64,000 bases of DNA from positions 2,697,501-2,761,500 of the forward strand of contig NZ_CP129119.1 in the NCBI RefSeq assembly GCF_030406775.1, read 5' to 3'. The notes under the pieces are model-generated. The model searched no databases and was not told the DNA's origin. It saw only the letters and a list, made by a program, of their open reading frames with translations. Every line of letters begins with the position of its first letter. Within the stretch, counting starts at the first letter, position 1. This document shows positions 49,181 to 58,585 of the stretch, piece by piece. A program made the translations under genes and the position numbers. This DNA comes from Sporosarcina trichiuri. Its GTDB lineage: Bacteria > Bacillota > Bacilli > Bacillales_A > Planococcaceae.

Positions 49181-50665
49181 ATGTCAGCGGATACGTATAA
49201 ATTGATAGCGATCATCGCATATATGGCTGCGATGGTTTTCATCGGCTGGTATGCATTCCGCCGTACGTCCAATTTGACGGACTATATGCTCGGCGGCCGT
49301 TCACTCGGACCGGCAGTCACTGCGCTCAGTGCCGGAGCTGCGGACATGTCCGGCTGGCTCCTGCTGGGACTGCCCGGTGCCATCTTCGACAAGGGTCTTG
49401 TCGAAATATGGATTGCGATCGGACTGACAACAGGTGCCTATCTGAACTGGTTCTTCGTTGCACCGCGTCTCCGGGTCTATACCCAAGTTACGAATGATTC
49501 AATCACGATCCCAAGTTTTCTTGAGAACCGTCTGAAAGACAAGTCGAGACTCCTGCGTATCGCATCAGGACTTATTATCCTAGTATTTTTCACATTCTAT
49601 GTCTCTTCAGGGATGGTGGCGGGCGGAAAGTTCTTCCTCAGCTCATTCGGACTGGACTATCACCTCGGTCTGATCATCGTCTCGATCGTCGTTGTCGGCT
49701 ATACGCTGTTCGGCGGTTTCCTCGCCGTCAGCTACACGGATTTCGTCCAGGGACTCATCATGTTCTTAGCACTTATTCTCGTTCCTGTCGTTGCGGTGTT
49801 CATCACTGGCGGGCTTCCTGATACGGCCGCGTCCATCAAAGAAGTCAATCCGAACATGCTCAGTCTTGTCAAAGGAGCTACTGTTCTCGGTGTCATCTCG
49901 TCACTGGCATGGGGGCTCGGGTACTTCGGCCAGCCGCATATCATCGTGCGCTTCATGGCCATCAAGTCCGTCAAGGAAACGAAATCCGCACGCCGGATCG
50001 GGATCGGCTGGATGATCCTGAGCCTTGCCGGTGCCGTGGCGACTGCGCTTGTCGGGGTTGCGTACTATCAGCAGAACCCGGGTGAAACACTGGTCGATTC
50101 CGAAACGATCTTCATCGCCCTCGGTCAGATCATCTTCCATCCGTTCATCGCCGGGATCATGCTTGCGGCGGTACTGGCTGCGGTCATGAGTACGATCTCT
50201 TCCCAGCTGATTGTCACGTCATCCGCACTGATCGAGGATCTGTACAAAGCGGTCATCAAGACGGACGGCACCGATAAGCAATATGTGTTCCTCGGCCGCA
50301 TGGCTGTACTGGTCGTATCAATCATTGCGATGATCCTCGCATGGCCGAACAACGAATCCATCCTGAAGCTCGTTTCCTTCGCCTGGGCAGGGTTCGGCGG
50401 CGCGTTCGGCCCGATCATCCTGCTTTCGCTCTACTGGCGCAAACTGACGGTGAAAGGTGCACTGTTCGGGATGGTGTCGGGGGCGGTCGTCGTATTCGTC
50501 TGGGGCAATATCGAATCATTGACCGGCACGCTCTATGAAATCGTTCCGGGATTCATCGTCTGCCTGCTCGTCACATATTTCGTGAGTCTTGCGACATATA
50601 AAGAAAACAAGGAAATCCAGCGTGAGTTCACCGAGTCAGTTGACATGCTGAAGCGGGAACGCTGA
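49181..50665 (+). CDS. putP: Sodium/proline symporter
   Basis: 494 residues with 13 membrane segments of the SSS family. GGRSLGPAVTALSAGAADMSGWLLLGLPGAIF (~32-63), TNDSITIPSFLENRLKDKSRLLR, GLDYHLGLIIVSIVVVGYTLFGGFLAVSYTDFVQGLIM and SVKETKSARRIGIGWM are signature motifs of PutP/OpuE proteins, with the Asp55-type and Ser residues of the sodium and proline sites in place. It imports proline, for nutrition or osmoprotection; which, is not shown. AAGGGGGATTTC precedes the ATG. It stands alone. Confidence 0.92.
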   Translation: MSADTYKLIAIIAYMAAMVFIGWYAFRRTSNLTDYMLGGRSLGPAVTALSAGAADMSGWLLLGLPGAIFDKGLVEIWIAIGLTTGAYLNWFFVAPRLRVYTQVTNDSITIPSFLENRLKDKSRLLRIASGLIILVFFTFYVSSGMVAGGKFFLSSFGLDYHLGLIIVSIVVVGYTLFGGFLAVSYTDFVQGLIMFLALILVPVVAVFITGGLPDTAASIKEVNPNMLSLVKGATVLGVISSLAWGLGYFGQPHIIVRFMAIKSVKETKSARRIGIGWMILSLAGAVATALVGVAYYQQNPGETLVDSETIFIALGQIIFHPFIAGIMLAAVLAAVMSTISSQLIVTSSALIEDLYKAVIKTDGTDKQYVFLGRMAVLVVSIIAMILAWPNNESILKLVSFAWAGFGGAFGPIILLSLYWRKLTVKGALFGMVSGAVVVFVWGNIESLTGTLYEIVPGFIVCLLVTYFVSLATYKENKEIQREFTESVDMLKRER

Positions 50666-50676
50666 GCATACCAAAC

Positions 50677-50705
50677 GCCGTCCGGCCAGCCGGGCGGCAT
50701 TTTTA
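50677..50705 (+). terminator. Terminator after putP
   Basis: GCCGtCCGG-ccag-CCGGgCGGC followed by ATTTTTAT. Confidence 0.75.
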
Positions 50706-50756
50706 TATGGCTTCCGTCAGTCTGTCCTGTATGATGGTGGAAAAGGGGGAATGGCG

Positions 50757-51446
50757 ATGAAGCTCGACCATGCAGTATGGTTCACCGAGAGAACACCGGA
50801 CACGGTTGCCGGTCAATACGAAGGGACGTACCGGGGCGGCAGCCATGAGAAATGGGGCACCTATAATGCGCTGAAGTATTTGCAGAACGGCTACATCGAA
50901 TGGCTGGCAGTGGAAGATCCGGAAACAGCGGGCCAGTCCGGCAATCCGCTCGTCAGGCTGCTGCTCCATGACTTGGCAGCCTACGGTGAAGGCTGGGGGA
51001 CACTGTGCTTTTCAACCGACGGAATCGATCAGCTCGACGCACGTCTGACAACTGCGGGGTTCAAGACATCCGGTGTTCTGAATGCGTCCCGGAAAAGTAC
51101 AGCGGGCAGCCTGAAAAAATGGAAGCTGCTGTTCATAGAGGAATCCTATACGGATAAGCTGCCGTTTCCGTTTTTCATCCAATGGGAAGAGGATGAAGAG
51201 ACACGGCGCAATGTCCTCATGGAAGAAGGATTCCTCGGGGAGACCGGTGCTTCCGAACGGATTGAAGAGTGCGTGCTTGAGACGGATGATCCGCAGGCCG
51301 CTATCGGAAACTGGTGCCGCCTGCTTGATGTCCGGCCGGATACGGTTGACAGTTTCCTGCTTGGCAACATTCGTTTCCGGTTTCAGGAGGCGGCTGGACC
51401 GCGTCACCGACTGACCGCAGTGACAACGGGTCATACTGAATCTTGA
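50757..51446 (+). CDS. VOC-family (glyoxalase-like) protein
   Basis: 229 residues. The opening MKLDHAVWFTE with Asp-His is a vicinal-oxygen-chelate first strand and supplies a likely metal-ligand His; LQNGYIEWLAVEDPETA and HDLAAYGEGWGTLCFSTDG continue the first beta-alpha-beta module. Residues ~165-229 look like a second, less regular module. The length and the WGTYNALKYL pattern are those of the glyoxalase-like domain 3 group, whose substrates are unknown. ATG 50757 is chosen over 50751 because GGGGGA lies 6-7 bp upstream. Same strand as hflX, 27 bp before it. Confidence 0.78.
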   Translation: MKLDHAVWFTERTPDTVAGQYEGTYRGGSHEKWGTYNALKYLQNGYIEWLAVEDPETAGQSGNPLVRLLLHDLAAYGEGWGTLCFSTDGIDQLDARLTTAGFKTSGVLNASRKSTAGSLKKWKLLFIEESYTDKLPFPFFIQWEEDEETRRNVLMEEGFLGETGASERIEECVLETDDPQAAIGNWCRLLDVRPDTVDSFLLGNIRFRFQEAAGPRHRLTAVTTGHTES

Positions 51447-51473
51447 ATGCAATCATGAAAGTGAGGGAACAGC

Positions 51474-52757
51474 ATGGACGAATTGGAATGGCTGGAGGAA
51501 ACCGCATTACTGGTCGGCGTGGAAGAGCAGCAGGACGACCACTTCGCCTATGAAATGGAAGAACTCGCCAACTTGGCGGAAGCTGTCGGCGTGCGTGTCA
51601 TCGGGCGTGTGGAACAGAAGCTGGAGAGGAAGCACCCGACAAGTTACATCGGCAAAGGGAAGATCGAGGAAGTGAAACGTGCGGCTGAAACGATGGATGC
51701 CAATCTCATCATCTTCAATGATGAGCTGTCGCCATCCCAGCTGCGCAACCTGGAGCGGGATATCGAAGTGAAGATCATCGACCGGACGATGCTCATCCTC
51801 GATATCTTTGCGCGGCGTGCAAGGACACGGGAGGCCCGCATGCAGGTGGAACTTGCAGAGCTGCAGTATACGCTGCCCCGTCTGGTCGGTCTGCGTGCAT
51901 CACTCAGCCGTCAGGGCGGCGGGACAGGCGGCGGATTCCAAAACAAAGGGGCCGGTGAAACGAAGCTGGAGCTGGACCGCCGGAAGATCGAAGAGCAGAT
52001 CTCGAAGCTCGGGAAGGAACTGGAGACGATGAAACAGCATCGGACGATCCAGCGGCAGCAGCGTGTCCGCAGCGGGACGCCTGTCGTATCGATCGTCGGG
52101 TATACGAACGCGGGAAAATCGACGCTCATGAACCGGATGCTCGCCATGGCGGAAGGGGATCAGGCGAAGAAGGTGCTTGAAAAAGACATGCTGTTCGCTA
52201 CCTTGGATACCTCGGTCCGGAAACTGACGCTGCCCGATCATAAGTCGTTCATCCTGACAGATACGGTCGGATTCGTCTCCAAACTGCCGCATCATCTCGT
52301 CAAGGCGTTCCGATCGACATTGGAGGAAGCGAGGGAAGCGGATCTGCTGCTGCATGTCGTCGATGTCTCGAATCCTGAATATCGTCATATGATCGACGTG
52401 ACGAATGAGACATTGGAAGCGGTAGGTGTGGAAGATGTCCCTGTCCTGTATGTCTATAACAAGGCGGATCAGGCGGAAGGATTAAGCTATCCGCGGGTGC
52501 AGGATGACCAGATCTGGCTGTCCGCCAAAACAGGGGGCGGGATGCACGAACTTACCGGACTGATCGAAAAGAAAGTGTACGAGCGGTATTCGGTGTGTAA
52601 AGTCCTCATTCCGTTCGATCGCGGGGATCTCGTCGCTTATCTGAATGACTTTGCAAACGTGAAAGACACGGACTATGAAGAGAACGGGACGCTGCTGACT
52701 GTCGAAATGGAGGAGCGGGAGCGGAAAAAGTTCAATCCATATATGATCAGCCATTGA
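51474..52757 (+). CDS. hflX: Ribosome-associated GTPase HflX
   Basis: 427 residues. An N-terminal ATP-binding-like subdomain with RKHPTSYIGKGKIEEVKR (~46-65) and a coiled-coil linker precede the G domain: GYTNAGKSTLMN (G1, ~208-219), the DTVGFV G3 motif, YNKAD (G4) and SAKT (G5). GGFQNKGAGETKLELDRR (~158-175) is the family's Gly-rich linker. HflX splits stalled 70S ribosomes after heat or antibiotic stress. AGTGAGGGA precedes the ATG. Possibly co-transcribed with the upstream VOC gene. Strong terminator after it. Confidence 0.95.
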   Translation: MDELEWLEETALLVGVEEQQDDHFAYEMEELANLAEAVGVRVIGRVEQKLERKHPTSYIGKGKIEEVKRAAETMDANLIIFNDELSPSQLRNLERDIEVKIIDRTMLILDIFARRARTREARMQVELAELQYTLPRLVGLRASLSRQGGGTGGGFQNKGAGETKLELDRRKIEEQISKLGKELETMKQHRTIQRQQRVRSGTPVVSIVGYTNAGKSTLMNRMLAMAEGDQAKKVLEKDMLFATLDTSVRKLTLPDHKSFILTDTVGFVSKLPHHLVKAFRSTLEEAREADLLLHVVDVSNPEYRHMIDVTNETLEAVGVEDVPVLYVYNKADQAEGLSYPRVQDDQIWLSAKTGGGMHELTGLIEKKVYERYSVCKVLIPFDRGDLVAYLNDFANVKDTDYEENGTLLTVEMEERERKKFNPYMISH

Positions 52758-52762
52758 CGGCA

Positions 52763-52803
52763 AAAGAACGGCAGCGCGGAATTCCGCGCTGCCGTTCTTT
52801 TTT
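52763..52803 (+). terminator. Terminator after hflX
   Basis: AAAGAACGGCAGCGCGG-aatt-CCGCGCTGCCGTTCTTT followed by TTT; perfect 17-bp stem. Confidence 0.92.
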
Positions 52804-52855
52804 CTATAAGAGAAAGGGGGGTGGGATAGTTCTAGTATGCCCGCTTCCGCCAGCC

Positions 52856-54574
52856 TTAAACCTCATTGAACTGATTTGCGTGCAGCCGGGCGAAAATCCC
52901 GTTCTTGTTCACGAGTTCAGCATACCCGCCGTCTTCGGCGATGCCGTCCGGTGTCACGACGACGACGCGGTCCGCATCGCGGATTGTCGCAAGGCGGTGG
53001 GCGATGACCAGTGTCGTACGGTTCTCGGACAGCTCCGCGAGGGATTCCTGGATGATCCGTTCCGTTTCCGTATCGAGGGCGGACGTCGCTTCATCCAAAA
53101 TGAGGATCGGTGGGTTCTTCAAAAACATCCTCGCGATTGCGAGCCGCTGTTTCTGGCCGCCGGATAATTTAAGTCCCCGTTCGCCGATTTGGGTTTCATA
53201 CCCTTCCGGCAGGCCGGCGACAAAGTCCTCCAGGTGGGCACGGCGTGCTGCTTCGTAGATCGCCTCATCTGGTGCGGACAGATCACCGTATGCGATATTC
53301 TCTTTGACAGTGCCCGTGAACAGGAACACATCCTGCTGAACGATGCCGATCTGCCGGCGGAGCGACCGCTGGGTCATGTCGCGGACGTCGATGCCGTCGA
53401 TGGTGATCTGACCGGCATCGACATCATAGAACCGCGGGATGAGGGAGCAGATGGTCGTTTTCCCCGCACCCGACGGACCGACGAACGCAATCGTCTGTCC
53501 GGAACGGATGGACAGGTTCAGATGGTTGAGCACCGGCTTGCCGGCATCATAGCCGAAAGTGACGTCGCGCAGTTCGATGTCCCCGCGCAAATGGGGCACG
53601 GCCACAGCATCCTTCCGGTCGTTGATCTCCGGTGCTTGGTTCAGCAGCTGCCGGAACCGGCTGAACCCGGCCATGCCCTTAGGATACATCTCAAGGAGCG
53701 CACTGATCTTGTCGATCGGTTTGATGAGGATGTTGATGAACAAGATGAAGCTGACCAGTTCTCCGATCGTCAGCTTGTCCTGGAACGTGAACCAGGCACC
53801 GACGACGAGGATGATCAGGGTGACGAGCCGCGTCATCATATAGATGGAAGACGTCGTCCAGGCCATGACATGGTAGGCGACAAGTTTCGCCATCCGGAAA
53901 TTGCCGTTGTCCCGGCGGAATCTCGACAGCTCGAAATCTTCATTCGTGAACGATTTGACAACACGGGAACCCGACACCGAGTCTTCCACACGGCCGTTCA
54001 CTTCGGCGATCTTGCCGTACATGTTGAGCCAGGCGGCGTTCATCCGTTTGTTGCAGAATGCGATCACCACGATCAGCACAGGCACCATGACGATGGCAAT
54101 CAATGCAAGCTGAGGGTTGATGGTGTACATGATACCGAATGCCCCGATGACCGTCATGACGGCGATGAAGGCATCTTCAGGCCCATGATGGGCGAGTTCG
54201 CCGATATCGAACAGGTCAGTCGTGATCCGTGTCATGATGTGACCGGTCTTCGTGTTGTCGAAAAACCGGAACGACTGCCGCTGGACGTGGGTGAACAATT
54301 CCTCGCGCATATCGGTTTCGATGTTGATGCCGAGCTTATGCCCGAGATAGCTGACGATATACTGCAGGAACGTACTGAACAGATAGACCGCCAGCAGCAG
54401 AATGCTCGTCGTGACGATGAGCCCCCAGTCGCCTTCCGGCAGCAGTTTGTCGATGAACCACTGGACAGCGACAGGAAACGCGAGCTCGAGAAGCGCCACA
54501 AAGACGGCACTTGAAAAGTCGATGATGAACAGCCGCTGATGCGGTTTGTAATAGGAGAAAAATTGTTTGAGCAT
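52856..54574 (-). CDS. ABC exporter, fused membrane and ATPase domains
   Basis: 572 residues: six membrane helices (~15-300) then a nucleotide-binding domain. FVGPSGAGKTTICSLI (Walker A, ~362-377), LSGGQKQRLAIARMFLKNPPILILDEATSALD (signature and Walker B) and VIAHRLATIRDAD (H loop) are intact. The coupling-helix region VNGRVEDSVSGSRVVKSFTNE is typical of MsbA/YknU/YfiB-type exporters. Homodimers export lipids or drugs. ATG 54574 is chosen because AAAGG is 9 bp upstream; ATG 54583 directly abuts it. Usually such proteins in Bacilli occur as heterodimer pairs, but no second gene is here. Confidence 0.9.
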   Translation of the reverse strand: MLKQFFSYYKPHQRLFIIDFSSAVFVALLELAFPVAVQWFIDKLLPEGDWGLIVTTSILLLAVYLFSTFLQYIVSYLGHKLGINIETDMREELFTHVQRQSFRFFDNTKTGHIMTRITTDLFDIGELAHHGPEDAFIAVMTVIGAFGIMYTINPQLALIAIVMVPVLIVVIAFCNKRMNAAWLNMYGKIAEVNGRVEDSVSGSRVVKSFTNEDFELSRFRRDNGNFRMAKLVAYHVMAWTTSSIYMMTRLVTLIILVVGAWFTFQDKLTIGELVSFILFINILIKPIDKISALLEMYPKGMAGFSRFRQLLNQAPEINDRKDAVAVPHLRGDIELRDVTFGYDAGKPVLNHLNLSIRSGQTIAFVGPSGAGKTTICSLIPRFYDVDAGQITIDGIDVRDMTQRSLRRQIGIVQQDVFLFTGTVKENIAYGDLSAPDEAIYEAARRAHLEDFVAGLPEGYETQIGERGLKLSGGQKQRLAIARMFLKNPPILILDEATSALDTETERIIQESLAELSENRTTLVIAHRLATIRDADRVVVVTPDGIAEDGGYAELVNKNGIFARLHANQFNEV

Positions 54575-54789
54575 GATGTCCATCCTTTACTGTGATGTCT
54601 GGGTAAGTATACAGGAATCGGTAGAAAAGTTCGATAAAAATAGTCGGGAGACCAATATGGGGGACTTTGGATGCGAAAGTAAAGCTGGAGGAAAAGTTGG
54701 AATCTCGATAAATTCGACAAATTATGAAACTAACTGAGCTATAGTCAGTAAGAATAGACAGAGTGAAAAAGTGAAGAGGAGACGAGACT

Positions 54790-55659
54790 ATGAAAAACTT
54801 GTTAAAAGGGACAGCAGCCACACTGTTGGCATTGACACTTGCGGCCTGCGGATCAGATGATACACCGAAGACGGAAAGCGGTGCTTCTGCAGAAACGGGC
54901 GCAAAAACGGAATCCGCAGAAACGAATGGAAATCAGATGACAACCAAGGAAGTCTATCAGAAAGCGGTCGATGCGTCGGAGACGATCGAAAGCCTTCACG
55001 GACAGATCACGATCGATCAGAACATGAAAGTCGTGGATGATGACTCCATGCGTGCGAAAAATAAGATCTCACTCGATATGGACGTCATCACGGACCCTAT
55101 GAAACTCCACCAGGTCATGAAAATGGACGGCGGCCCCGACGCAGCTGCGACGATGGAAATGTATGCGCAGGACGGTGAACTGTATCTGCAGACGGATGAT
55201 ATGGAAGGGCAGTGGATGAGCATCCCCGCAGACATGCACGATGAAATACTTGATGGACTGGACAGCTCCAACGCCATGCTTGAACTGAGTCTTTTCCAGG
55301 AGTTCGACGATAAGTTCACGATGGAGGAAAAAGAGGATCAGTATGTGATGCACTTCTCGGCCGCGGGCGAGGAATTCAGCGATCTGCTGAAAGAGCTGAT
55401 GGAACAGGACACTGCAGAAGCGACTGATGGAGAAGTCGGGGATATCGATGTGAAAAAGATTGAACTGACTGTGTATCTCGACAAAGAGACGTATTATACA
55501 GATTCGTATGATCTGAAACTTGATGCAATCATGGATATCGAGGGGTACCGGACGGTCGTCCTCCAGACGGTATCCGGTGATGTAACGGAAATCAATGAAG
55601 TGGAGCCGTTTGACATACCGGAGGAGATCCGTACTAATGCCGTGTCGATGGGTAAATGA
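54790..55659 (+). CDS. DUF6612-type lipoprotein
   Basis: 289 residues. Type II signal peptide ending LTLAAC (Cys20), then a Ser/Thr/Glu-rich linker (~22-50). The mature domain resembles the LppX/LprG-like fold often labelled DUF6612: LHGQITIDQNMKVV..., MEMYAQDGELYLQTDDMEGQWMSIPADM and IELTVYLDKETYYTDSYDLKLDAIMDI are repeated beta strands of a half barrel with a hydrophobic cavity. Such domains carry lipids or small ligands in related families; role here unknown. AAGAGGAGACG sets the start. Confidence 0.78.
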   Translation: MKNLLKGTAATLLALTLAACGSDDTPKTESGASAETGAKTESAETNGNQMTTKEVYQKAVDASETIESLHGQITIDQNMKVVDDDSMRAKNKISLDMDVITDPMKLHQVMKMDGGPDAAATMEMYAQDGELYLQTDDMEGQWMSIPADMHDEILDGLDSSNAMLELSLFQEFDDKFTMEEKEDQYVMHFSAAGEEFSDLLKELMEQDTAEATDGEVGDIDVKKIELTVYLDKETYYTDSYDLKLDAIMDIEGYRTVVLQTVSGDVTEINEVEPFDIPEEIRTNAVSMGK

Positions 55660-55716
55660 TTGAAGGGAGATCTTCTCGGTTGCAGAGACGAAGGAGGGAA
55701 CCATGATACCAAGACT

Positions 55717-55758
55717 GTGCCGGATGGCCGCCAAAGAGGCGCCGGCGCAGTTTTTTTT
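55717..55758 (+). terminator. Imperfect hairpin with T8 run
   Basis: TGCCGgatGGCCGCC...GGCGCCGGCGCA followed by GTTTTTTTT; separates the lipoprotein gene from the yclN operon. Confidence 0.5.
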
Positions 55759-55784
55759 CCGTTCACGATCAGTAGGGATGCAAG

Positions 55785-55805
55785 TGATAATCGTTTTCAG
55801 TTATC
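55785..55805. promoter_or_regulatory. Fur box 1 of yclNOPQ
   Basis: TGATAATCGTTTTCA followed by GTTATC, a good match to the GATAATGATTATCATTATC Fur consensus. It directly abuts the -35 element. Confidence 0.8.
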
Positions 55806-55807
55806 GG

Positions 55808-55835
55808 TTGACTTCCGTTTAAGCTTTGCTATAAT
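55808..55835 (+). promoter_or_regulatory. yclN promoter
   Basis: TTGACT (55808-55813), 16-bp spacer, TATAAT (55830-55835), set between two Fur boxes. Confidence 0.75.
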
Positions 55836-55851
55836 GGGAACTGCGGCTAAC

Positions 55852-55870
55852 TGATAATTGTTTTCATTTA
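55852..55870. promoter_or_regulatory. Fur box 2 of yclNOPQ
   Basis: TGATAATTGTTTTCATTTA, just downstream of the probable transcription start. Two boxes around one promoter point to strong iron repression. Confidence 0.75.
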
Positions 55871-55911
55871 AACAAGTCGGGTCCGCAAATATCTGGATAT
55901 CGGAGTTCTTC

Positions 55912-56862
55912 ATGAAGAAACGTTATTTATTCACAGCGCTGATAGCCCTGTCGCTGCTTTCGCTATTTGTCGGCGTCAGCCATATTTCACCGAAAGACCT
56001 GCTGGACTTCAAATCAGAAGAAACTGAGATCTTCCTGATCAGCCGTCTGCCCCGGCTGCTCGCTATCATACTTGCAGGGGCCGGCATGAGTATCACCGGG
56101 CTGATCATGCAGCAGCTGAGCCGCAACAAATTTGTTTCGCCGACTACGGCGGGAACGCTCGATGCTGCCAAACTTGGAATCCTCGTATCCATGCTTCTTT
56201 TCACGAACGCATCGACCATCGAAAAGATGCTGGTCGCTTTCGCATTTGCGCTCGGCGGCACGCTGCTGTTCATGAAAATACTGGATCAGGTCAAATTCAA
56301 AGATGCAATTTTCATCCCTCTTGTCGGCCTGATGTTCGGGAACATCCTATCATCGATCACGACATTCTTCGCCTATAAAGCGAATGTGATCCAGAACATG
56401 GCTTCCTGGCTGCAAGGAGACTTTTCACTGATCATGAAAGGCCGGTATGAATTGCTGTACATAAGTATCCCCGTCCTCATCATCACCTATTTCTATGCGA
56501 ACCGGTTCACTGTTGCCGGGATGGGTGAAGACTTTTCGAAAAACCTGGGGCTTGCTTATCGGAGGATCGTCAATATTGGACTGATATTGGTCGCTCTCAT
56601 TACAACCACTGTTGTCTTGACGGTAGGGGTCATTCCGTTTCTCGGCCTGATCATCCCGAATATTGTATCGATCATCAAAGGGGACAATCTGGAAAGGACA
56701 CTTCCGCACACGGCCATGCTCGGTGCCATCTTCCTGCTGATCTGTGACATTCTTGGCCGGGTCATCATTTTCCCGTACGAAATCTCGATCAGTCTGATGG
56801 TCGGTGTCATCGGCAGCGCCATCTTCCTCTATATGCTGTTTAGGAGGAGAGCATATGCGTAA
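55912..56862 (+). CDS. yclN: Siderophore ABC transporter permease YclN
   Basis: 316 residues, FecCD-type permease with 9-10 membrane helices. SRLPRLLAIILAGAGMSITGLIMQQLSRNKFVSPTTAGTLDAAKLGIL, SWLQGDFSLIMKGRYELLY and GVIPFLGLIIPNIVSI match B. subtilis YclN closely. In that species YclNOPQ imports petrobactin. ATG 55912 is preceded by CGGAG; the frame runs upstream through the Fur box but without a site. First gene of a four-gene operon under two Fur boxes. Confidence 0.92.
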   Translation: MKKRYLFTALIALSLLSLFVGVSHISPKDLLDFKSEETEIFLISRLPRLLAIILAGAGMSITGLIMQQLSRNKFVSPTTAGTLDAAKLGILVSMLLFTNASTIEKMLVAFAFALGGTLLFMKILDQVKFKDAIFIPLVGLMFGNILSSITTFFAYKANVIQNMASWLQGDFSLIMKGRYELLYISIPVLIITYFYANRFTVAGMGEDFSKNLGLAYRRIVNIGLILVALITTTVVLTVGVIPFLGLIIPNIVSIIKGDNLERTLPHTAMLGAIFLLICDILGRVIIFPYEISISLMVGVIGSAIFLYMLFRRRAYA

Positions 56863-57805
56863 CCGTACAAAGTTCATCATCCTGATTGTTCTGGCCGCCC
56901 TCTTTTCAGGACTGTATCTGTTCCAGGGGCTGAATGGGAGCTATGATTACGCACTGCCGCGCAGAGGTATCAAAGTGTTGGCGATGGCACTGACAGGTGT
57001 CGCGATCGCCTACTCGACGGTCATCTTCCAGACGATCACCCATAACCGGATCCTGACGCCGAGTATCATGGGACTCGATTCCCTGTATATCCTGCTGCAG
57101 ACGGTCCTGATTTTCTTCCTGGGATCCACCCATGTGACGCTCGTCAATAAGCAGGTGAACTTCGTCCTGTCCGTCGGCGCCATGGTCGTGTTCGCACTGC
57201 TGCTGTACCAGTTCCTGTTCAAGGCGGGAAAGCGGCCGATCTACTTCCTGCTGCTTGTCGGCATCATCGTCGGTACATTTTTCCAAAGCATCTCGACATT
57301 CTTGCAGGTGCTGATCGATCCGAACGAATTCCTGCGGGTCCAGGATAAGTCATTCGCAAGCTTCAACAACATTAACGGAGACCTCGTCTGGTGGGCGCTC
57401 GGCGTCCTGGTCGCTGCGCTGATCATCGGTGCAAGGAAGTTCAATGAGCTCGATGTCCTGTCACTCGGCCGGGACACGGCCATCAACCTCGGGGTGAATC
57501 ACGATAAAATCGTCAAAATGATGCTCATCCTGTCGTCCGTCCTGATTGCGGTCTCCACAGCTCTGGTCGGACCGATCACATTCTTCGGTCTGATCGTCGC
57601 CAACTTGTCGTACCAGTTTTTCAAGACATACAAGCATTCGGTATTGGTGGCGGGTGCGTCTGTCATGAGTATCATTGCATTGGTCGGCGGGCAATGGGTC
57701 GTTGAGCGGATCTTCACGTTCTCGACAACGCTCAGTGTCATCATCAACTTCGTCGGCGGTGCGTATTTCATCTACTTACTATTGAAGGAGAGTCGATCTG
57801 CATGA
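56855..57805 (+). CDS. yclO: Siderophore ABC transporter permease YclO
   Basis: 316 residues, second FecCD-type permease. LPRRGIKVLAMALTGVAIAYSTVIFQTITHNRILTPSIMGLDSLYIL and LGRDTAINLGVNHDKIVKMMLIL and VGPITFFGLIVANL are the diagnostic segments. AGGAGGA sits 6 bp before ATG 56855, which overlaps the yclN stop by 8 bp; the stop in turn overlaps yclP (ATGA). With YclN it forms the heterodimeric channel. Confidence 0.92.
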   Translation: MRNRTKFIILIVLAALFSGLYLFQGLNGSYDYALPRRGIKVLAMALTGVAIAYSTVIFQTITHNRILTPSIMGLDSLYILLQTVLIFFLGSTHVTLVNKQVNFVLSVGAMVVFALLLYQFLFKAGKRPIYFLLLVGIIVGTFFQSISTFLQVLIDPNEFLRVQDKSFASFNNINGDLVWWALGVLVAALIIGARKFNELDVLSLGRDTAINLGVNHDKIVKMMLILSSVLIAVSTALVGPITFFGLIVANLSYQFFKTYKHSVLVAGASVMSIIALVGGQWVVERIFTFSTTLSVIINFVGGAYFIYLLLKESRSA

Positions 57806-58563
57806 TCCAAGTTCGGGAATTGACAAAGTCATACGGCAGCAAAGCAGTCGTGGAGAAGGTGAGTGTCGACATCCATCCGGGTAAGATCACGTCCTTCATC
57901 GGACCGAACGGTGCAGGGAAATCGACGCTGCTTTCAATGGTGAGCCGCCTGCTGGATGCAGATACAGGTGAAGTGCTCGTCGATAACGATAACGTCAAAA
58001 AGATGAAGTCCAATGACTTCTCGAAACGGGTTTCCATCTTGAAGCAATCGAATTTCATGAATGTCCGGCTGACGATCCGTGAGCTCGTATCATTCGGACG
58101 GTTTCCGTACTCGAAAGGACGTCTGACGGCTGACGACATCCAGATCGTCAACCAGGCGCTCGACTATATGGATCTGATGAGCATGCAGCACCAGTACTTG
58201 GAAGAGCTGTCGGGCGGTCAGAAACAGCGGGCGTTCATCGCCATGGTCATCGCGCAGGACACGGATTACATCCTGCTCGATGAGCCGCTGAACAACTTGG
58301 ATATGAAACATTCCGTGCAGATCATGAAGATTCTGCGCCGGCTCGTCGATGAGCTCGGCAAGACGGTCGTCATCGTTCTGCACGATATCAACTTCGCCTC
58401 CGTTTACTCCGACCGGATCGTTGCTCTGAAGCAGGGACGTGTCGTGAAAGACGGACCGACGAACGAAATCATCAATTCGGAATCACTCCGGGAGATTTAC
58501 GACATGGATATCCCGATCCAGCAGATGAACAATTGCCGCATCTGCGTCTACTTCAACTCATAA
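57802..58563 (+). CDS. yclP: Siderophore ABC transporter ATPase YclP
   Basis: 253 residues. Walker A GPNGAGKSTLLSM (~35-47), ELSGGQKQRAFIAMVIAQDTDYILLDEPLNNLD (signature and Walker B, ~135-167) and VLHDINFASVYSDRI (H loop) are complete. MRELVSFGRFPYSKGR-like sequence between them is typical of FepC-type importers. It powers uptake through YclNO. Translationally coupled to yclO by a 4-bp overlap. Confidence 0.93.
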   Translation: MIQVRELTKSYGSKAVVEKVSVDIHPGKITSFIGPNGAGKSTLLSMVSRLLDADTGEVLVDNDNVKKMKSNDFSKRVSILKQSNFMNVRLTIRELVSFGRFPYSKGRLTADDIQIVNQALDYMDLMSMQHQYLEELSGGQKQRAFIAMVIAQDTDYILLDEPLNNLDMKHSVQIMKILRRLVDELGKTVVIVLHDINFASVYSDRIVALKQGRVVKDGPTNEIINSESLREIYDMDIPIQQMNNCRICVYFNS

Positions 58564-58585
58564 ACCAAAAGGATGGTATGTTCAC

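Noticed and set aside
55703..55822. 39-codon frame with good ribosome-binding site (AAGGAGGGA) before yclN
   Set aside because: It runs through a terminator-like hairpin, a Fur box and the yclN -35 element, and the peptide has no recognisable features; probably chance, though a leader peptide cannot be excluded.
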